Part shown: positions 8,852 to 17,401 of the stretch, in pieces
How positions within the stretch are numbered: the stretch's first letter is position 1
Layout: each line of letters begins with the position of its first letter
Source: Lachnospiraceae bacterium UBA1759
GTDB lineage: Bacteria > Bacillota > Clostridia > Lachnospirales > Lachnospiraceae
DNA: 64,000 nucleotides
Reading direction: 5' to 3'
NCBI GenBank assembly: GCA_002315555.1
Contig: DCHF01000055.1
Span: forward strand, 75,660-139,659
The notes under the pieces: model-generated
What the model was told of the DNA's origin: nothing
Seen by the model: only the letters and a program-made list of their open reading frames with translations
Database searches by the model: none
Made by a program: the position numbers and the translations under genes

Positions 8852-9820
8852 ATGTGGTTAACGGTACTTTTGTTTGTCATCGGTCTGTTATGTCTGATCA
8901 AGGGCGGTGACTGGTTCGTGGACGGTGCGTCCGGACTGGCACACAGACTGCATATTCCGGAACTGATCATCGGCGCGACCATTGTGTCCATCGGTACAAC
9001 ACTTCCGGAGGTCATGGTCTCATCCACGGCAGCGGTCCAGGGCAACAGCGGTATTGCGTACGGTAATGCCATCGGTTCGGTCATCTGCAACACAGCGCTG
9101 ATCTCTGCGCTCACCATTGCGATCCGTCCGTCCAAGGTCGATCCAAAATCCTTCCGCACCCCGGTCATTTTCTTCTTCGGGGCAGCGGCCCTGTACTGCG
9201 TGGGAGCGTATGTATTCGGCCGTTTTGAGCGTTGGATGGGCGTTATTATGCTGGTCGTTTTTGTGGCGTACATGCTGCTTACCATTTATAACGGAAAGAA
9301 GCATCCGGATGAAGTGGAAGCGGATGATGACGAGGGCGCCAAGGACCTTCCGCTTTGGAAGGAGCTGGTAGCGCTTGTGGTCGGCGCGGCCCTGATTGCT
9401 GTCGGCGCACGGCTTCTTGTTGATAACGGTACGCTGATCGCGGAAGCGCTCGGTGTTCCGGATTCTGTTATCGCTGTAACGTTTGTTGCGCTCGGTACGT
9501 CGCTTCCGGAGCTTGTGACCGCAGTCACGGCGCTGGCAAAGGGACACAGCGCGCTGTCACTCGGAAACATCGTCGGCGCAAACCTGTTCAACCTGGTACT
9601 TGTTACCGGCTGCGCAACGGCGCTTCGCCCGTTCGATGTTCCGGCGGAAAAGCTGCTTATGGGACGTAATGCATCCCTTGTGCTGGACATTCCGCTGATG
9701 ATCCTGGTCATGGCCTTCATGACGCTGCCGGCGCTGAAGCGCGGCAAGCTGGCACGTGTACAGGGTATCGTTTTATTGTGTGTATATGTAGCATATATTG
9801 CATTCCAGTTCTTCTTCTGA
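8852..9820 (+). CDS. Sodium/calcium exchanger family protein (CaxA/YrbG type)
   Basis: This 322-residue protein has about ten membrane segments arranged as two inverted repeats. The alpha-repeat signatures are plain: GATIVSIGTTLPEVMVSS with GNAIGSVICN in the first half, and FVALGTSLPELVTAVTA with GNIVGANLFN in the second. The paired Glu and Asn residues form the cation site in this superfamily. It should move Ca2+ (or another divalent ion) out in exchange for Na+ or H+. A hydrophilic acidic linker (DEVEADDDEGAK) separates the halves. The start follows AAGGAGG and lies 15 bases after mntP. The operon ends at a strong terminator. Confidence 0.9.
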   Translation: MWLTVLLFVIGLLCLIKGGDWFVDGASGLAHRLHIPELIIGATIVSIGTTLPEVMVSSTAAVQGNSGIAYGNAIGSVICNTALISALTIAIRPSKVDPKSFRTPVIFFFGAAALYCVGAYVFGRFERWMGVIMLVVFVAYMLLTIYNGKKHPDEVEADDDEGAKDLPLWKELVALVVGAALIAVGARLLVDNGTLIAEALGVPDSVIAVTFVALGTSLPELVTAVTALAKGHSALSLGNIVGANLFNLVLVTGCATALRPFDVPAEKLLMGRNASLVLDIPLMILVMAFMTLPALKRGKLARVQGIVLLCVYVAYIAFQFFF

Positions 9821-9831
9821 TAAGAGGACGG

Positions 9832-9869
9832 AAAAAGGCGGTGGGGCCGAGTGCCTCACCGCCTTTTTT
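9832..9869 (+). terminator. Intrinsic terminator after the mntP-caxA pair
   Basis: AAAAAGGCGGTG pairs with CACCGCCTTTTTT across a 13-base loop. It follows the exchanger stop codon and lies ahead of a convergent gene. Confidence 0.85.
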
Positions 9870-9918
9870 CTTTTCCCGGCCTCGCTTCCGGCCGGCTGCT
9901 TTCTGTCAACGTATGGTT

Positions 9919-10569
9919 TTATCTCCGGCCGCGTCTTCTGTGATCCTCCTTGATCTCCTCCGCCCAATCGGGGGAGAGTGCTTTGCCGCAGCGCATTCCG
10001 GACACGGCTCTTGAAATGACGCTGTAATTCAGCTGCGTGCCTTCGGAGTCGGCGTTGTAATTGACCGCGCGTTCGCGGGAGATGCCAAAGCCCTCGGCCG
10101 TTTTCACAGCGTCGATGTTGGCTCCCAGGAAGAGGAACTCCCAACCCTTGTCCTTTTGCATGGTCTCGATCATTTTCCGGACCTCCTTCGCGCCGTATCT
10201 GCGGCTCGCGTTCTCCATCCCGTCCGTGGTGATGATGAAGACCGTATGCTCCGGCACATCCTCTTCCCGGATATACTTATGAACATTGGCGATGTGATGC
10301 ACCGCACCGCCGATGGCATCGAGCAGTGCCGTACATCCGCGCACAACGTACTGGCGGTCATTCATCGGCTCGATCCTGTCAAGTGGTACCCGGTCATAGA
10401 TCACATCGGACACATCATCGAACAGCACGCAGGAAACGAGTGCCTCGCCATCCTCCTTTTTCTGCTTTTCGATCATGGCGTTGAATCCACCGATGGTATC
10501 GGCCTCCAGCCCGTGCATGGACCCGCTGCGGTCCAGAATGAATACGATCTCCGTTAAATTCTTTTTCAT
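9919..10569 (-). CDS. Von Willebrand factor A domain protein
   Basis: This 216-residue protein is essentially one VWA domain. Its metal-ion-dependent adhesion site begins with DRSGSM (about residues 13-18), followed by a Thr in RGCTALLDA and an Asp in ITTDGMENAS, so the site is complete. There is no signal peptide or membrane helix. The C-terminus is basic (DHRRRGRR). Bacterial stand-alone VWA proteins of this type often occur with tellurium-resistance-like or phage-like loci, but here it is a single gene behind AGGAGG. The function is unknown. Binding of a protein partner through Mg2+ is the known role of the domain. Confidence 0.82.
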   Translation of the reverse strand: MKKNLTEIVFILDRSGSMHGLEADTIGGFNAMIEKQKKEDGEALVSCVLFDDVSDVIYDRVPLDRIEPMNDRQYVVRGCTALLDAIGGAVHHIANVHKYIREEDVPEHTVFIITTDGMENASRRYGAKEVRKMIETMQKDKGWEFLFLGANIDAVKTAEGFGISRERAVNYNADSEGTQLNYSVISRAVSGMRCGKALSPDWAEEIKEDHRRRGRR

Positions 10570-10762
10570 GAAAGTACCTCCTGTATGAAAATGTTGTTTG
10601 GTTTCCCTGTTACAGCTTGAGTATAGCGCGTATCCGAAAGAAAAAGGTCACCCGCCGGGGGACCTTTTCCGGGGATGAAACGGAGGTGTTTCGTGAGACG
10701 GCGCAGCTTTTTTGGAGCGCCGCCGCAAATTCACGAAATTTCGCGCGCCTTTTCACGCTTTG

Positions 10763-10771
10763 TGCTATAAT
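10763..10771 (+). promoter_or_regulatory. Extended -10 promoter for the sugar-phosphate kinase
   Basis: TGCTATAAT is a perfect extended -10 element (TG-N-TATAAT). It lies 31 bases before the kinase start codon, leaving a leader that includes GGAGG at 10791-10795. No good -35 is needed for such promoters, and none is clear. Confidence 0.7.
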
Positions 10772-10802
10772 GGAACCATCATCAGAAAACGGAGGCTTCC
10801 TC

Positions 10803-11711
10803 ATGATCTACACAGTGACACTCAATCCGGGCATCGACTACAATCTAACGGCCAATTCCATGGAATACGGCAAGACGAACCGCTGTCACGACGAATACTT
10901 TGTTCCGGGCGGAAAGGGCCTGAATGTTTCCGTCATTCTTTCAAAGTTTGACGAACCCACCACCGCCTTCGGTTTTGTTTCGGGATTTACCGGACAGGAA
11001 CTGATCCGGATGATGGAGGAAATGAATGTTCCCTGTGATTTTGTGGACGTGGAGGAGGGGTTCACCCGCATCAATGTCAAAGTCGCGTTCGGTAAGATCA
11101 CCGAATATAACGGCGCAGGAATCAGCTTGAAAGAAGAGCATATCAAGGAGCTGGAGGAGAAAATCGCCGCATTGACGGAGGAGGACATGCTGATCATGTC
11201 CGGCAGTATCCCGAAAGGCGCGGACAGCGGTATTTACGCACGTCTGATGGCTGCAACGAAGGCGAAGACCGTTCTTGACACCTCCGGCGAGGCGCTGATC
11301 AAGGGCCTCCCGTATCACCCGTTTTTGATCAAACCGAACGATGAGGAGATCGCCGCGTTTTCAGACGGCCCCATCACCGGTATGGACGATATGATCGCCA
11401 CCGCACGTAAGCTGCAGGCTGCCGGCGCGGAAAATGTCATGGTCTCCCTGGGGGCCGACGGCGCATTCCTTGTCGCCTCCGATGGCAATGTCTACAGCGC
11501 TGCGCCGCCGCGCGTGACGGAGGATCTTCCGTTAAACAGCGTAGCCGCCGGTGATTCCATGCTGGGCGGTTTCATCCACGCATGGCATCAGACGCCGGAG
11601 GACTTTGAAGAGATCCTGAAATTCAGCGTGGCAACGGGAACGGCCGCCGCTTTCAGCCGGTGGATCCCGGAAGCGGAGTTTGCTTACAGACTCTATGATC
11701 GCATGCAATAA
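10803..11711 (+). CDS. pfkB: PfkB-family sugar-phosphate kinase (1-phosphofructokinase/tagatose-6-phosphate kinase type)
   Basis: This 302-residue kinase phosphorylates a sugar phosphate, most likely fructose-1-phosphate or tagatose-6-phosphate, with ATP. The start at 10803 has GGAGG seven bases upstream. The first PfkB signature (GGKGLNVSVILSKF) and the second (SVAAGDSMLGGF) are present, with the catalytic base Asp near residue 251. The opening MIYTVTLNPGIDYN is typical of FruK/LacC rather than ribokinase. It stands alone between its own promoter and terminator, with no PTS permease in view. With alpha- and beta-galactosidases nearby, tagatose-6-phosphate is possible; the usual FruK role is equally likely. 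Confidence 0.85.
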   Translation: MIYTVTLNPGIDYNLTANSMEYGKTNRCHDEYFVPGGKGLNVSVILSKFDEPTTAFGFVSGFTGQELIRMMEEMNVPCDFVDVEEGFTRINVKVAFGKITEYNGAGISLKEEHIKELEEKIAALTEEDMLIMSGSIPKGADSGIYARLMAATKAKTVLDTSGEALIKGLPYHPFLIKPNDEEIAAFSDGPITGMDDMIATARKLQAAGAENVMVSLGADGAFLVASDGNVYSAAPPRVTEDLPLNSVAAGDSMLGGFIHAWHQTPEDFEEILKFSVATGTAAAFSRWIPEAEFAYRLYDRMQ

Positions 11712-11724
11712 GACAATAAAAAAT

Positions 11725-11757
11725 CCCGGTCCGAAAAGTTATCGGACCGGGTTATTT
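11725..11757 (+). terminator. Intrinsic terminator after pfkB
   Basis: CCCGGTCCG (11725-11733) pairs perfectly with CGGACCGGG (11743-11751), followed by TTATTT. Confidence 0.85.
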
Positions 11758-12002
11758 AATTGGATCGGGAATCTGCCGTCCGGCGATCTGCGATCCTTAC
11801 ACCCGGCAAAAAGAGGAGAGAGGAAAAACCGGATGCTGTATATGGGATCCCGTGGCTGTTACGCCCGGGTGAGTAAGTCTTTCTTTACAATACACAGTAT
11901 AGAGGCAGTTTGTGAAATCCAAATATCGAAAATGAAAACGTTTTTTTAACAAAAAAAGGGTTTGTTCATTTTCTGTTCATAATTTAACAAACCCCTTGTT
12001 TA
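11758..12002. other. AT-rich intergenic stretch with a LacI/CcpA-type operator-like site
   Basis: No gene is seen between the pfkB terminator and the regulator promoter. TGAAAACGTTTTTT at 11933-11946 matches the LacI/GalR-type (cre-like) pattern TGWAANCGNTNW with its central CG but lacks the final CA. A similar partial site, TGAAAACGGTATTT, starts at 12149. A loose inverted repeat (AAGGGTTTGTT with AACAAACCCCTT, about 11957-11998) also lies here. Confidence 0.4.
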
Positions 12003-12060
12003 TTGTTGCCTTGACAAAAACCTTGAAAAACCTTATGTTTTTAACGTGTTAAGGCAACAA
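12003..12060 (+). promoter_or_regulatory. Promoter of the LacI-type gene enclosed by a 48-bp-spaced inverted repeat
   Basis: TTGTTGCCTT (12003-12012) and its exact complement AAGGCAACAA (12051-12060) begin 48 bases apart. Between them lies a good sigma-A promoter: TTGACA at 12011-12016, a 17-base spacer, and TATGTT at 12034-12039. The left arm overlaps the -35 box and the right arm lies just past the expected start point. The same unit recurs at 13420-13477. Autoregulation by the downstream regulator is the natural reading. Confidence 0.75.
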
Positions 12061-12208
12061 ACGGATAATTTGATGTCTAAAGTGCCTTAATATGTTCCGA
12101 AAATTCGTGAATTCGTGAACTTGAAATTTAAATTTGCGGAAGTGATAATGAAAACGGTATTTCCGGAAAGATACGGGGCGAACAGCTTCGGATAAACAGG
12201 AGGCGTTC

Positions 12209-13204
12209 ATGGCACGCGGGAAAAAAATCACATGCGAAGAGATCGCGGCACATTTTAATCTGAATAAGTCTACGGTCAGCCGCGCGCTGTCCGGAAAGGG
12301 CAGTATGCGCGATGAGCTGCGGCGCGAGATCGTGGAGTATGCGCAGAAGGAAGGCTACATCACCGCGGTGGAAAAGAAGAGTGCGGTGCGGTCGCAGAAC
12401 ATTGCGGTCGTGCTCCCGCGCAACCTGATCCAGAATTCCGCGTTCTTTGCGGAGAGCCTGATGGGAATCGTCGAATGCGTGTCGCTTCAGAGCTACGATG
12501 TGATCGTGGCCCTGGAGGAGGGTAACACGCTGACGCAGTTGACGGAGCTCGTGGAAAACAACAAGTGTGACGGTGTCATTCTGCTGCAGGTCTATGAGCA
12601 GGATGTTCAGACGCAGTATCTTGCGCGGCAGGGAATGCCTTTTATTGCCGTGGGCACGATCCCCGAGGATTGTTATCAGATCGACAGCGATATGCGGTTT
12701 GCCGCACGCGAACTGGTCAGAGGACTTCTGGCCAAAGGCCGGAAGCGGATCGGGTACATCGGCGGACGCAGAAATTTTACGGTCAATAAACGCCGTTACC
12801 GCGGATATGAGCAGGCCCTTGAAGAGCAGATGATCACGGTCGATCCGGACATCGTTTTTCATGACGTGGAGTCGGGCATTCAGATCCGTTATGCAGTCGA
12901 GCGCATTTTGAAGAATAAATGCGACTGCATCATCTGCGGCGACGATATCCTTTCGCTCGGTGCGTTCAAGGTCCTTGTGGAAGAGGGCATTCACGTTCCG
13001 ACGGAAATGTGGATCGCAAGCCTTTACGACAGCACGTACACGGAACTGAATAATCCGCCCATCACCGCAGTCTCGGTCAATGCCCGCATGACGAGCTTCC
13101 ATGCAGCGCAGCTTCTTATGGACATCATCGGCGGGAAGACGGTCGAAAAGCGTACCAAGGTGAAAGCCGACATCTGTATGCGGAGATCCACGGACGACCG
13201 CTGA
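12209..13204 (+). CDS. LacI/GalR-family transcriptional regulator
   Basis: This 331-residue protein has the family helix-turn-helix at its N-terminus (EEIAAHFNLNKSTVSRALSG, with the usual TVSRAL recognition helix), a hinge near residue 55, and a periplasmic-binding-protein-like effector domain. A sugar or sugar phosphate is the usual ligand. The helix has Lys-Ser-Thr-Val-Ser-Arg, so it should bind DNA. It starts behind AGGAGG. It lies between two copies of a 58-bp inverted-repeat unit, one over its promoter and one ahead of the ABC importer genes, which marks those genes as its likely targets. Effector identity cannot be read. Confidence 0.9.
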   Translation: MARGKKITCEEIAAHFNLNKSTVSRALSGKGSMRDELRREIVEYAQKEGYITAVEKKSAVRSQNIAVVLPRNLIQNSAFFAESLMGIVECVSLQSYDVIVALEEGNTLTQLTELVENNKCDGVILLQVYEQDVQTQYLARQGMPFIAVGTIPEDCYQIDSDMRFAARELVRGLLAKGRKRIGYIGGRRNFTVNKRRYRGYEQALEEQMITVDPDIVFHDVESGIQIRYAVERILKNKCDCIICGDDILSLGAFKVLVEEGIHVPTEMWIASLYDSTYTELNNPPITAVSVNARMTSFHAAQLLMDIIGGKTVEKRTKVKADICMRRSTDDR

Positions 13205-13270
13205 CCGCAGAACTTCATAAACGGTCATTTATGGGACAACAAAAGGCAACATAAAGCAACAAAAAGCAAT
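13205..13270. other. Spacer with repeated GCAAC half-sites after the regulator gene
   Basis: The stretch AAGGCAACATAAAGCAACAA (from 13243) contains one near-complete copy of the operator arm AAGGCAACAA and two decayed ones, spaced about ten bases apart. No gene is present. It may be an extra binding site or a relic of the operator. Confidence 0.4.
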
Positions 13271-13395
13271 AAAATAGCCGGAACGATCCGGAAACCGGTT
13301 GGATCTCCCGCGTAAAACGGGCAACGAAAGCGTGAAGCACACGAAAATTTCGTTTTATTCAACTAAAGGTTCGGGGTTCGTTCCGGCTATTTTTT
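13271..13395 (+). ncRNA. Candidate structured RNA element ending in a T run, between the regulator and the ABC importer genes
   Basis: A 16-bp perfect stem (13271-13286 with 13378-13393), extendable by two more pairs after one mismatch, encloses about 90 bases and ends in TTTTTTG. Inside are at least three further hairpins: GATCC with GGATC (13285-13289/13301-13305), CCCG with CGGG (13307-13310/13318-13321), and AACGAAA with TTTCGTT (13323-13329/13348-13354) capped by GTG-AAG-CAC. Ordinary terminators have short loops, so this is either a terminator with an inserted folded domain or a small RNA. No known class was recognised. Confidence 0.5.
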
Positions 13396-13418
13396 GTGCA
13401 GAGTGCCATATGCTGATT

Positions 13419-13478
13419 TTTGTTGCCTTGCACAAATCTATATTTTAAGCCGTTTTTTGAATATCTCAAGGCAACAAA
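13419..13478 (+). promoter_or_regulatory. Second 48-bp-spaced inverted repeat, ahead of the ABC importer
   Basis: TTTGTTGCCTTG (13419-13430) and its exact complement CAAGGCAACAAA (13467-13478) form a 12-bp pair with the same 48-base offset as the copy at 12003. A TTGCAC box sits where TTGACA sits in the first copy, but the matching -10 position reads CGTTTT, a poor box. The importer is more likely driven by the better promoter at 13539. Confidence 0.75.
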
Positions 13479-13538
13479 TATGATATATCAATAGGCACTA
13501 TGCTCAAAAACCACCTGAAAAACTGTCAGTTTGCAAAC

Positions 13539-13567
13539 TTGAAAAGAGCAATGCGAATTTATATAGT
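13539..13567 (+). promoter_or_regulatory. Sigma-A promoter of the ABC importer operon
   Basis: TTGAAA (13539-13544), a 17-base spacer and TATAGT (13562-13567) form a good promoter about 80 bases before the first permease gene and 60 bases after the inverted-repeat operator. Confidence 0.65.
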
Positions 13568-13647
13568 GTATATAAGCAAAACAGTTTTCATTCCGTGGTT
13601 TATTCTTTGATTTTTACATAAACTGCGAATTGGATCCGGAGGGAAAA

Positions 13648-14607
13648 ATGGCAAAGAAAACGAAAGAGCAAAAAGCACTGGCAAAACAGGCGCACATCCC
13701 GTTTCTGAAGGTGATCAGAAAACACTGGCTGCTGCTCCTGATGCTTCTTCCGGCAATCGCGTATGTGGTGATCTTCTCCTACATCCCGATGACCGGCGTC
13801 GTTATGGCGTTTAAAAAGTTTACGGCAAAGGGCGGTATCTACGGGTCCCCGTGGGTCGGTCTGAAGAACTTCAGATCCCTGCTTATTTCCAAAAAGCTCT
13901 GGATGATCACGCGGAACACACTTCTTTACAATATCGCCTTTATTTTCCTGGGCGTTATTTTCGAAATGGGTTTTGCGATCCTGTTAAACGAACTGACGAG
14001 TAAGGTCTTCAAAAAAGTCGCGCAGTCCTTCATGTTCCTGCCGTATTTCATCAGCTGGGTCGTTGCGGGTGCTATCATGTATAACATCTTCAACTACGAA
14101 CAGGGTGTTTTCAACCACATTCTGACTTCAATCGGAATTCCGGCGCTGGACCTCTACAATACGCCGCAGGATTGGCCGGTCGTCCTGATCCTCTTAAAAC
14201 TCTGGAAGGCAACCGGTTACGGCACCGTCGTTTACCTGGCGGCTATTACCGGACTGGACCAGGAAATGTTTGAAGCGGCGGCCATTGACGGAGCAAACGC
14301 ATGGCAGAAGATCCGTTACCTGACCATCCCGTCTCTGATCCCGACGATGATGACCCTCGTCCTTCTGGCTATCGGCAATATCTTCCGCGGCGACTTCGGC
14401 CTTTTCTATCAGACCGTCAAGAGCTCATCCCTCCTGCAGCCGTACACGGAAGTCATCGATACCTATATCTTCAAACTGCTCATGGATACCGGCGATTTCG
14501 GTACTTCCAGTGCAGCCGGCCTCTATCAGTCCGTTCTCTGCTTCTGCACGATCATGATCTGCAACGGCATCGTAAAGAAGATCAATCCGGACTACGCATT
14601 ATACTAA
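13648..14607 (+). CDS. ABC sugar importer permease, LplB type
   Basis: This 319-residue protein is the first inner-membrane subunit of a carbohydrate importer. It starts at the ATG at 13648, four bases after GGAGGG; a TTG six codons earlier overlaps that site. Six membrane helices are visible, and the cytoplasmic EAA loop (EMFEAAAIDGANAWQKIRYL) that contacts the ATPase is complete. Sequences such as SYIPMTGVVMAFKKF and GLKNFRSLL mark the LplB/YtcP-type CUT1 group. No ATPase is encoded nearby, as usual in Firmicutes, where one MsmX-like ATPase serves many importers. The second permease follows after 15 bases. Confidence 0.9.
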   Translation: MAKKTKEQKALAKQAHIPFLKVIRKHWLLLLMLLPAIAYVVIFSYIPMTGVVMAFKKFTAKGGIYGSPWVGLKNFRSLLISKKLWMITRNTLLYNIAFIFLGVIFEMGFAILLNELTSKVFKKVAQSFMFLPYFISWVVAGAIMYNIFNYEQGVFNHILTSIGIPALDLYNTPQDWPVVLILLKLWKATGYGTVVYLAAITGLDQEMFEAAAIDGANAWQKIRYLTIPSLIPTMMTLVLLAIGNIFRGDFGLFYQTVKSSSLLQPYTEVIDTYIFKLLMDTGDFGTSSAAGLYQSVLCFCTIMICNGIVKKINPDYALY

Positions 14608-14622
14608 GAGGAGGCGGAGATT

Positions 14623-15543
14623 ATGGCAAAGAATACTTCGGCTGTTGTCCAGCCTAAAAAAATAAAGACCGGCGGCGATGTCATCGCCATCAACATCCTC
14701 GGGTATGTCCTCATCAGTATTTTTGCACTGCTTTGTCTGATGCCGTTTTACCTGATCATCATTGCATCTTTTACAGACAACGCGGAGCTGATCCGCAGCG
14801 GTTACCCGCTGATCCTGAAAAGCTTTTCGCTGGAAGCTTATAAGCTTTGTCTGAAGAATCCGACAACGATCATCCGTGCGTATGTAAATACCATCGGCGT
14901 TACGGTCGTCGGTACGTTCCTGGCCATTATCATGGCGACCATGACCGGCTATGTTTTATCCAGACAGGATTTCCCGTGGAGAAACGGCTTCGCCTTTTTC
15001 TTCTTCTTCACCACACTGTTCAACGGTGGTTTGGTTCCGTGGTATGTTCTGTGTACCCGTTACCTGCACTTCAAGGACAGCTATCTGGCGATCCTGATCC
15101 CGCTGATGTTCTCCGTTTGGAACATGATCATCGCAAAGTCCTTCATGCGCGGTATTCCGGCGGCAATTTCCGAATCCGCAAAGATCGACGGCGCAAACGA
15201 TTTCACCATTTATGTTCGCCTGATCCTGCCGCTTTCCAAGCCGCTCATCGCAACGCTCGGACTGTTCGCGGCACTGGCGTACTGGAACGACTGGTACAAC
15301 TGCATGCTCTTCAATAACAAGGATGAGCTGTGGAACCTGCAGTATTATCTGCAGCGCATGCTGGGCTCTGCGGAAGCTATGAGAATCGTTGCCGAGAAAT
15401 CCGGTCTGCCGCTGACCAACGTTCCGCTTCAGAGTATGAAGATGGCCATGACGGTCATCGCGACCGGCCCGATCATTCTTCTGTACCCCTTCGTACAGCG
15501 GTATTTCGTTAAGGGCCTGACCATCGGCGCCGTAAAGGGCTGA
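14623..15543 (+). CDS. ABC sugar importer permease, YtcP type
   Basis: This 306-residue protein is the partner permease of the preceding one. It has six membrane helices, the conserved opening ILGYVLISIFALLCLMPFYL and an EAA loop (AISESAKIDGANDFTIYVRL). The C-terminus YPFVQRYFVKGLTIGAVKG is typical of YtcP/LplC proteins that carry complex oligosaccharides such as rhamnogalacturonan or mannan fragments. It starts behind GAGGAGG, 15 bases after the first permease, and is followed by the binding-protein gene. The substrate is not readable from sequence, but the adjoining galactosidases point to a galactose-containing oligosaccharide. Confidence 0.9.
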   Translation: MAKNTSAVVQPKKIKTGGDVIAINILGYVLISIFALLCLMPFYLIIIASFTDNAELIRSGYPLILKSFSLEAYKLCLKNPTTIIRAYVNTIGVTVVGTFLAIIMATMTGYVLSRQDFPWRNGFAFFFFFTTLFNGGLVPWYVLCTRYLHFKDSYLAILIPLMFSVWNMIIAKSFMRGIPAAISESAKIDGANDFTIYVRLILPLSKPLIATLGLFAALAYWNDWYNCMLFNNKDELWNLQYYLQRMLGSAEAMRIVAEKSGLPLTNVPLQSMKMAMTVIATGPIILLYPFVQRYFVKGLTIGAVKG

Positions 15544-15619
15544 TGCATTTATTACGATTTTCTGCACATTGGGAAGTATGTGCAAAAAATAAATTATTTT
15601 AAAAGGAGAGACACACACA

Positions 15620-17284
15620 ATGAAGAAGTACTTAGCAATGCTGCTCGCAGCAGTTATGGTACTGTCAGCGCTTGCCGGCTGTGGTTCCAAGGGTGGCGAC
15701 ACCGATACGACCACGAAGGCTGCTGAAACCACGACCAAGGCCGCTGATAAGGCCGATGACGCAGGCGACGATACCCCGGCCGCAGATCCGATGGCGGATC
15801 TTCCGGCAGAGATCGCTCCCGGCGTACAGATCACCGCTACTCCGGATATGTATCCGAACGTTGATCTGAGCAAAGAAGAAACCGTTTACATCTACCTGAT
15901 CGGTGATACCCCGAACGATTTCGATCAGATCGTTGAACTGGCCAACGAATACCTGGCTCCGTTCAATACCAAGATCGAGTTCACCATCTGGGCATGGTCC
16001 GATTACAGCAAGCTGTATTCCATGAACCTGGCAGCCGGCGAAAACATCGACCTGATCTTCACCGCTCCGTGGTGCTACCTCTGGACCGAAGCTCCGAAGG
16101 GCTCCTTCCTGGCACTTTCCGATGAATTCATCGCCGACAACATGCCGCTTACCAAGAAGTATCAGATTCCGTCTTCCTGGGATGGCGTTAAGCTTGCAGG
16201 CCAGATCATCGCAGTTCCGCAGAACACCACCAACCCGAACGGTAAGATCGTTGCCATCCGTCAGGACCTTGCTGACAAGTATAACATCGGCGAGCTGACC
16301 AGCTGGGATGATTACAAGCAGTACTGCCTGACCATCGCTGAGAAGGAAACTCCGGATTCCGGTATCCTTGCTATGGCAGCAGCCGGCAATAACTCCGAGC
16401 TTTGGGACGTTTACAAGCAGCAGTTCGGTTCCATGACCGCTGTTACCAACCAGACCTACCTTTCCTACTACTACACCTACAACGGTGGCATCCCGTCTGC
16501 AGATGATCTTACGTTTGCATGGGAGACCGAATGGTTCAAGAATTTCTGCCTTGACATGAAGGAAATGGCAGACGCAGGCTGCTGGAGCCGTAACGCTCTG
16601 AGCAACGAAGTATCCGACGATGACGCATTCGGTTCTCTGGCCGGCGCTTCCATCGCTTGGAACACTTCCGTATTCACCTACATCGACATGGCTGAAAAGA
16701 CCGAAGGTGTTGAGTGTGCTGCATACAGCATCACCGAAGATAAGTTCGCTACCGGCGAAGCTTACAACAACAACGACATGGCGATCACCTCTTCTTCCGA
16801 GCATCCGGAACGTGCCGCTATGGTACTTGACCTGATCAAGAACGACACCTACCTGAACCACCTGTTCAGACTCGGTATCGAAGGCACTCATTATGAGATC
16901 GACGCTCAGGGCAACTACACCGAGCTTGAAAAGTCCTCCGATTACGCTGCTGATAACCTTTCCATGTGCTGGGCTATCAAGAACGGCGACATCGCTCAGT
17001 CCGGTGCTGATGAGCGCAAGCAGGCGATCATCGACGCTGAAAAGGAAATCATGGTTGCAACTCCGACCGAAGGTTTCGTATTTGACGATTCCGCAGTACA
17101 GTCCGAGGCACAGGCTGCCGATGCTGTATTCAAGGAGTACATCCCGTCTCTGCAGCTGGGTCTGTATGATGATCCGGAAGCAAAGATCGCTGAGATGATG
17201 ACTGCTGCAAGAGCCGTTGGTCTTGATACTGTTCTGGAAGAAATAATCAGACAGTACACCGAGTGGGCAGCTGCAATGAACTAA
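15620..17284 (+). CDS. Extracellular solute-binding lipoprotein of the sugar ABC importer (LplA type)
   Basis: The 554-residue protein has a lipoprotein signal: a basic start, a hydrophobic core and the lipobox LSALAGC, with the lipidated Cys at about residue 21. A Thr/Lys/Asp-rich linker follows (residues 25-55), then a large type of carbohydrate-binding protein seen with LplB/YtcP permeases. It is anchored outside and delivers sugar to the permeases. The strong ribosome site AAAAGGAG and the codon choice suggest high expression. A double hairpin with a terminator follows, so most transcripts should stop here, giving excess binding protein over the downstream GH2 enzyme. Confidence 0.9.
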   Translation: MKKYLAMLLAAVMVLSALAGCGSKGGDTDTTTKAAETTTKAADKADDAGDDTPAADPMADLPAEIAPGVQITATPDMYPNVDLSKEETVYIYLIGDTPNDFDQIVELANEYLAPFNTKIEFTIWAWSDYSKLYSMNLAAGENIDLIFTAPWCYLWTEAPKGSFLALSDEFIADNMPLTKKYQIPSSWDGVKLAGQIIAVPQNTTNPNGKIVAIRQDLADKYNIGELTSWDDYKQYCLTIAEKETPDSGILAMAAAGNNSELWDVYKQQFGSMTAVTNQTYLSYYYTYNGGIPSADDLTFAWETEWFKNFCLDMKEMADAGCWSRNALSNEVSDDDAFGSLAGASIAWNTSVFTYIDMAEKTEGVECAAYSITEDKFATGEAYNNNDMAITSSSEHPERAAMVLDLIKNDTYLNHLFRLGIEGTHYEIDAQGNYTELEKSSDYAADNLSMCWAIKNGDIAQSGADERKQAIIDAEKEIMVATPTEGFVFDDSAVQSEAQAADAVFKEYIPSLQLGLYDDPEAKIAEMMTAARAVGLDTVLEEIIRQYTEWAAAMN

Positions 17285-17314
17285 TACGATCTGAACAGAT
17301 CAAACTTGTCTAAT

Positions 17315-17372
17315 GTCCGGGTGTGAGCCCGGGACAAGGGGCGGCGGCAAAAGGCTGCCGCCCTTTCTATGC
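17315..17372 (+). terminator. Tandem hairpins and terminator after the binding-protein gene
   Basis: GTCCGGG pairs with CCCGGGAC (17315-17335), followed by GGGCGGC paired with GCCGCCC and a short T run (about 17338-17370). Partial termination here would separate importer expression from the GH2 gene. Confidence 0.7.
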
Positions 17373-17401
17373 AAAAAAAGCATTTTTTAAGGGGAATCGT
17401 T

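Noticed and set aside
10570..10802. N-terminal extension of the PfkB kinase
   Set aside because: The upstream frame has no ribosome site, includes the extended -10 promoter and does not resemble the kinase family.
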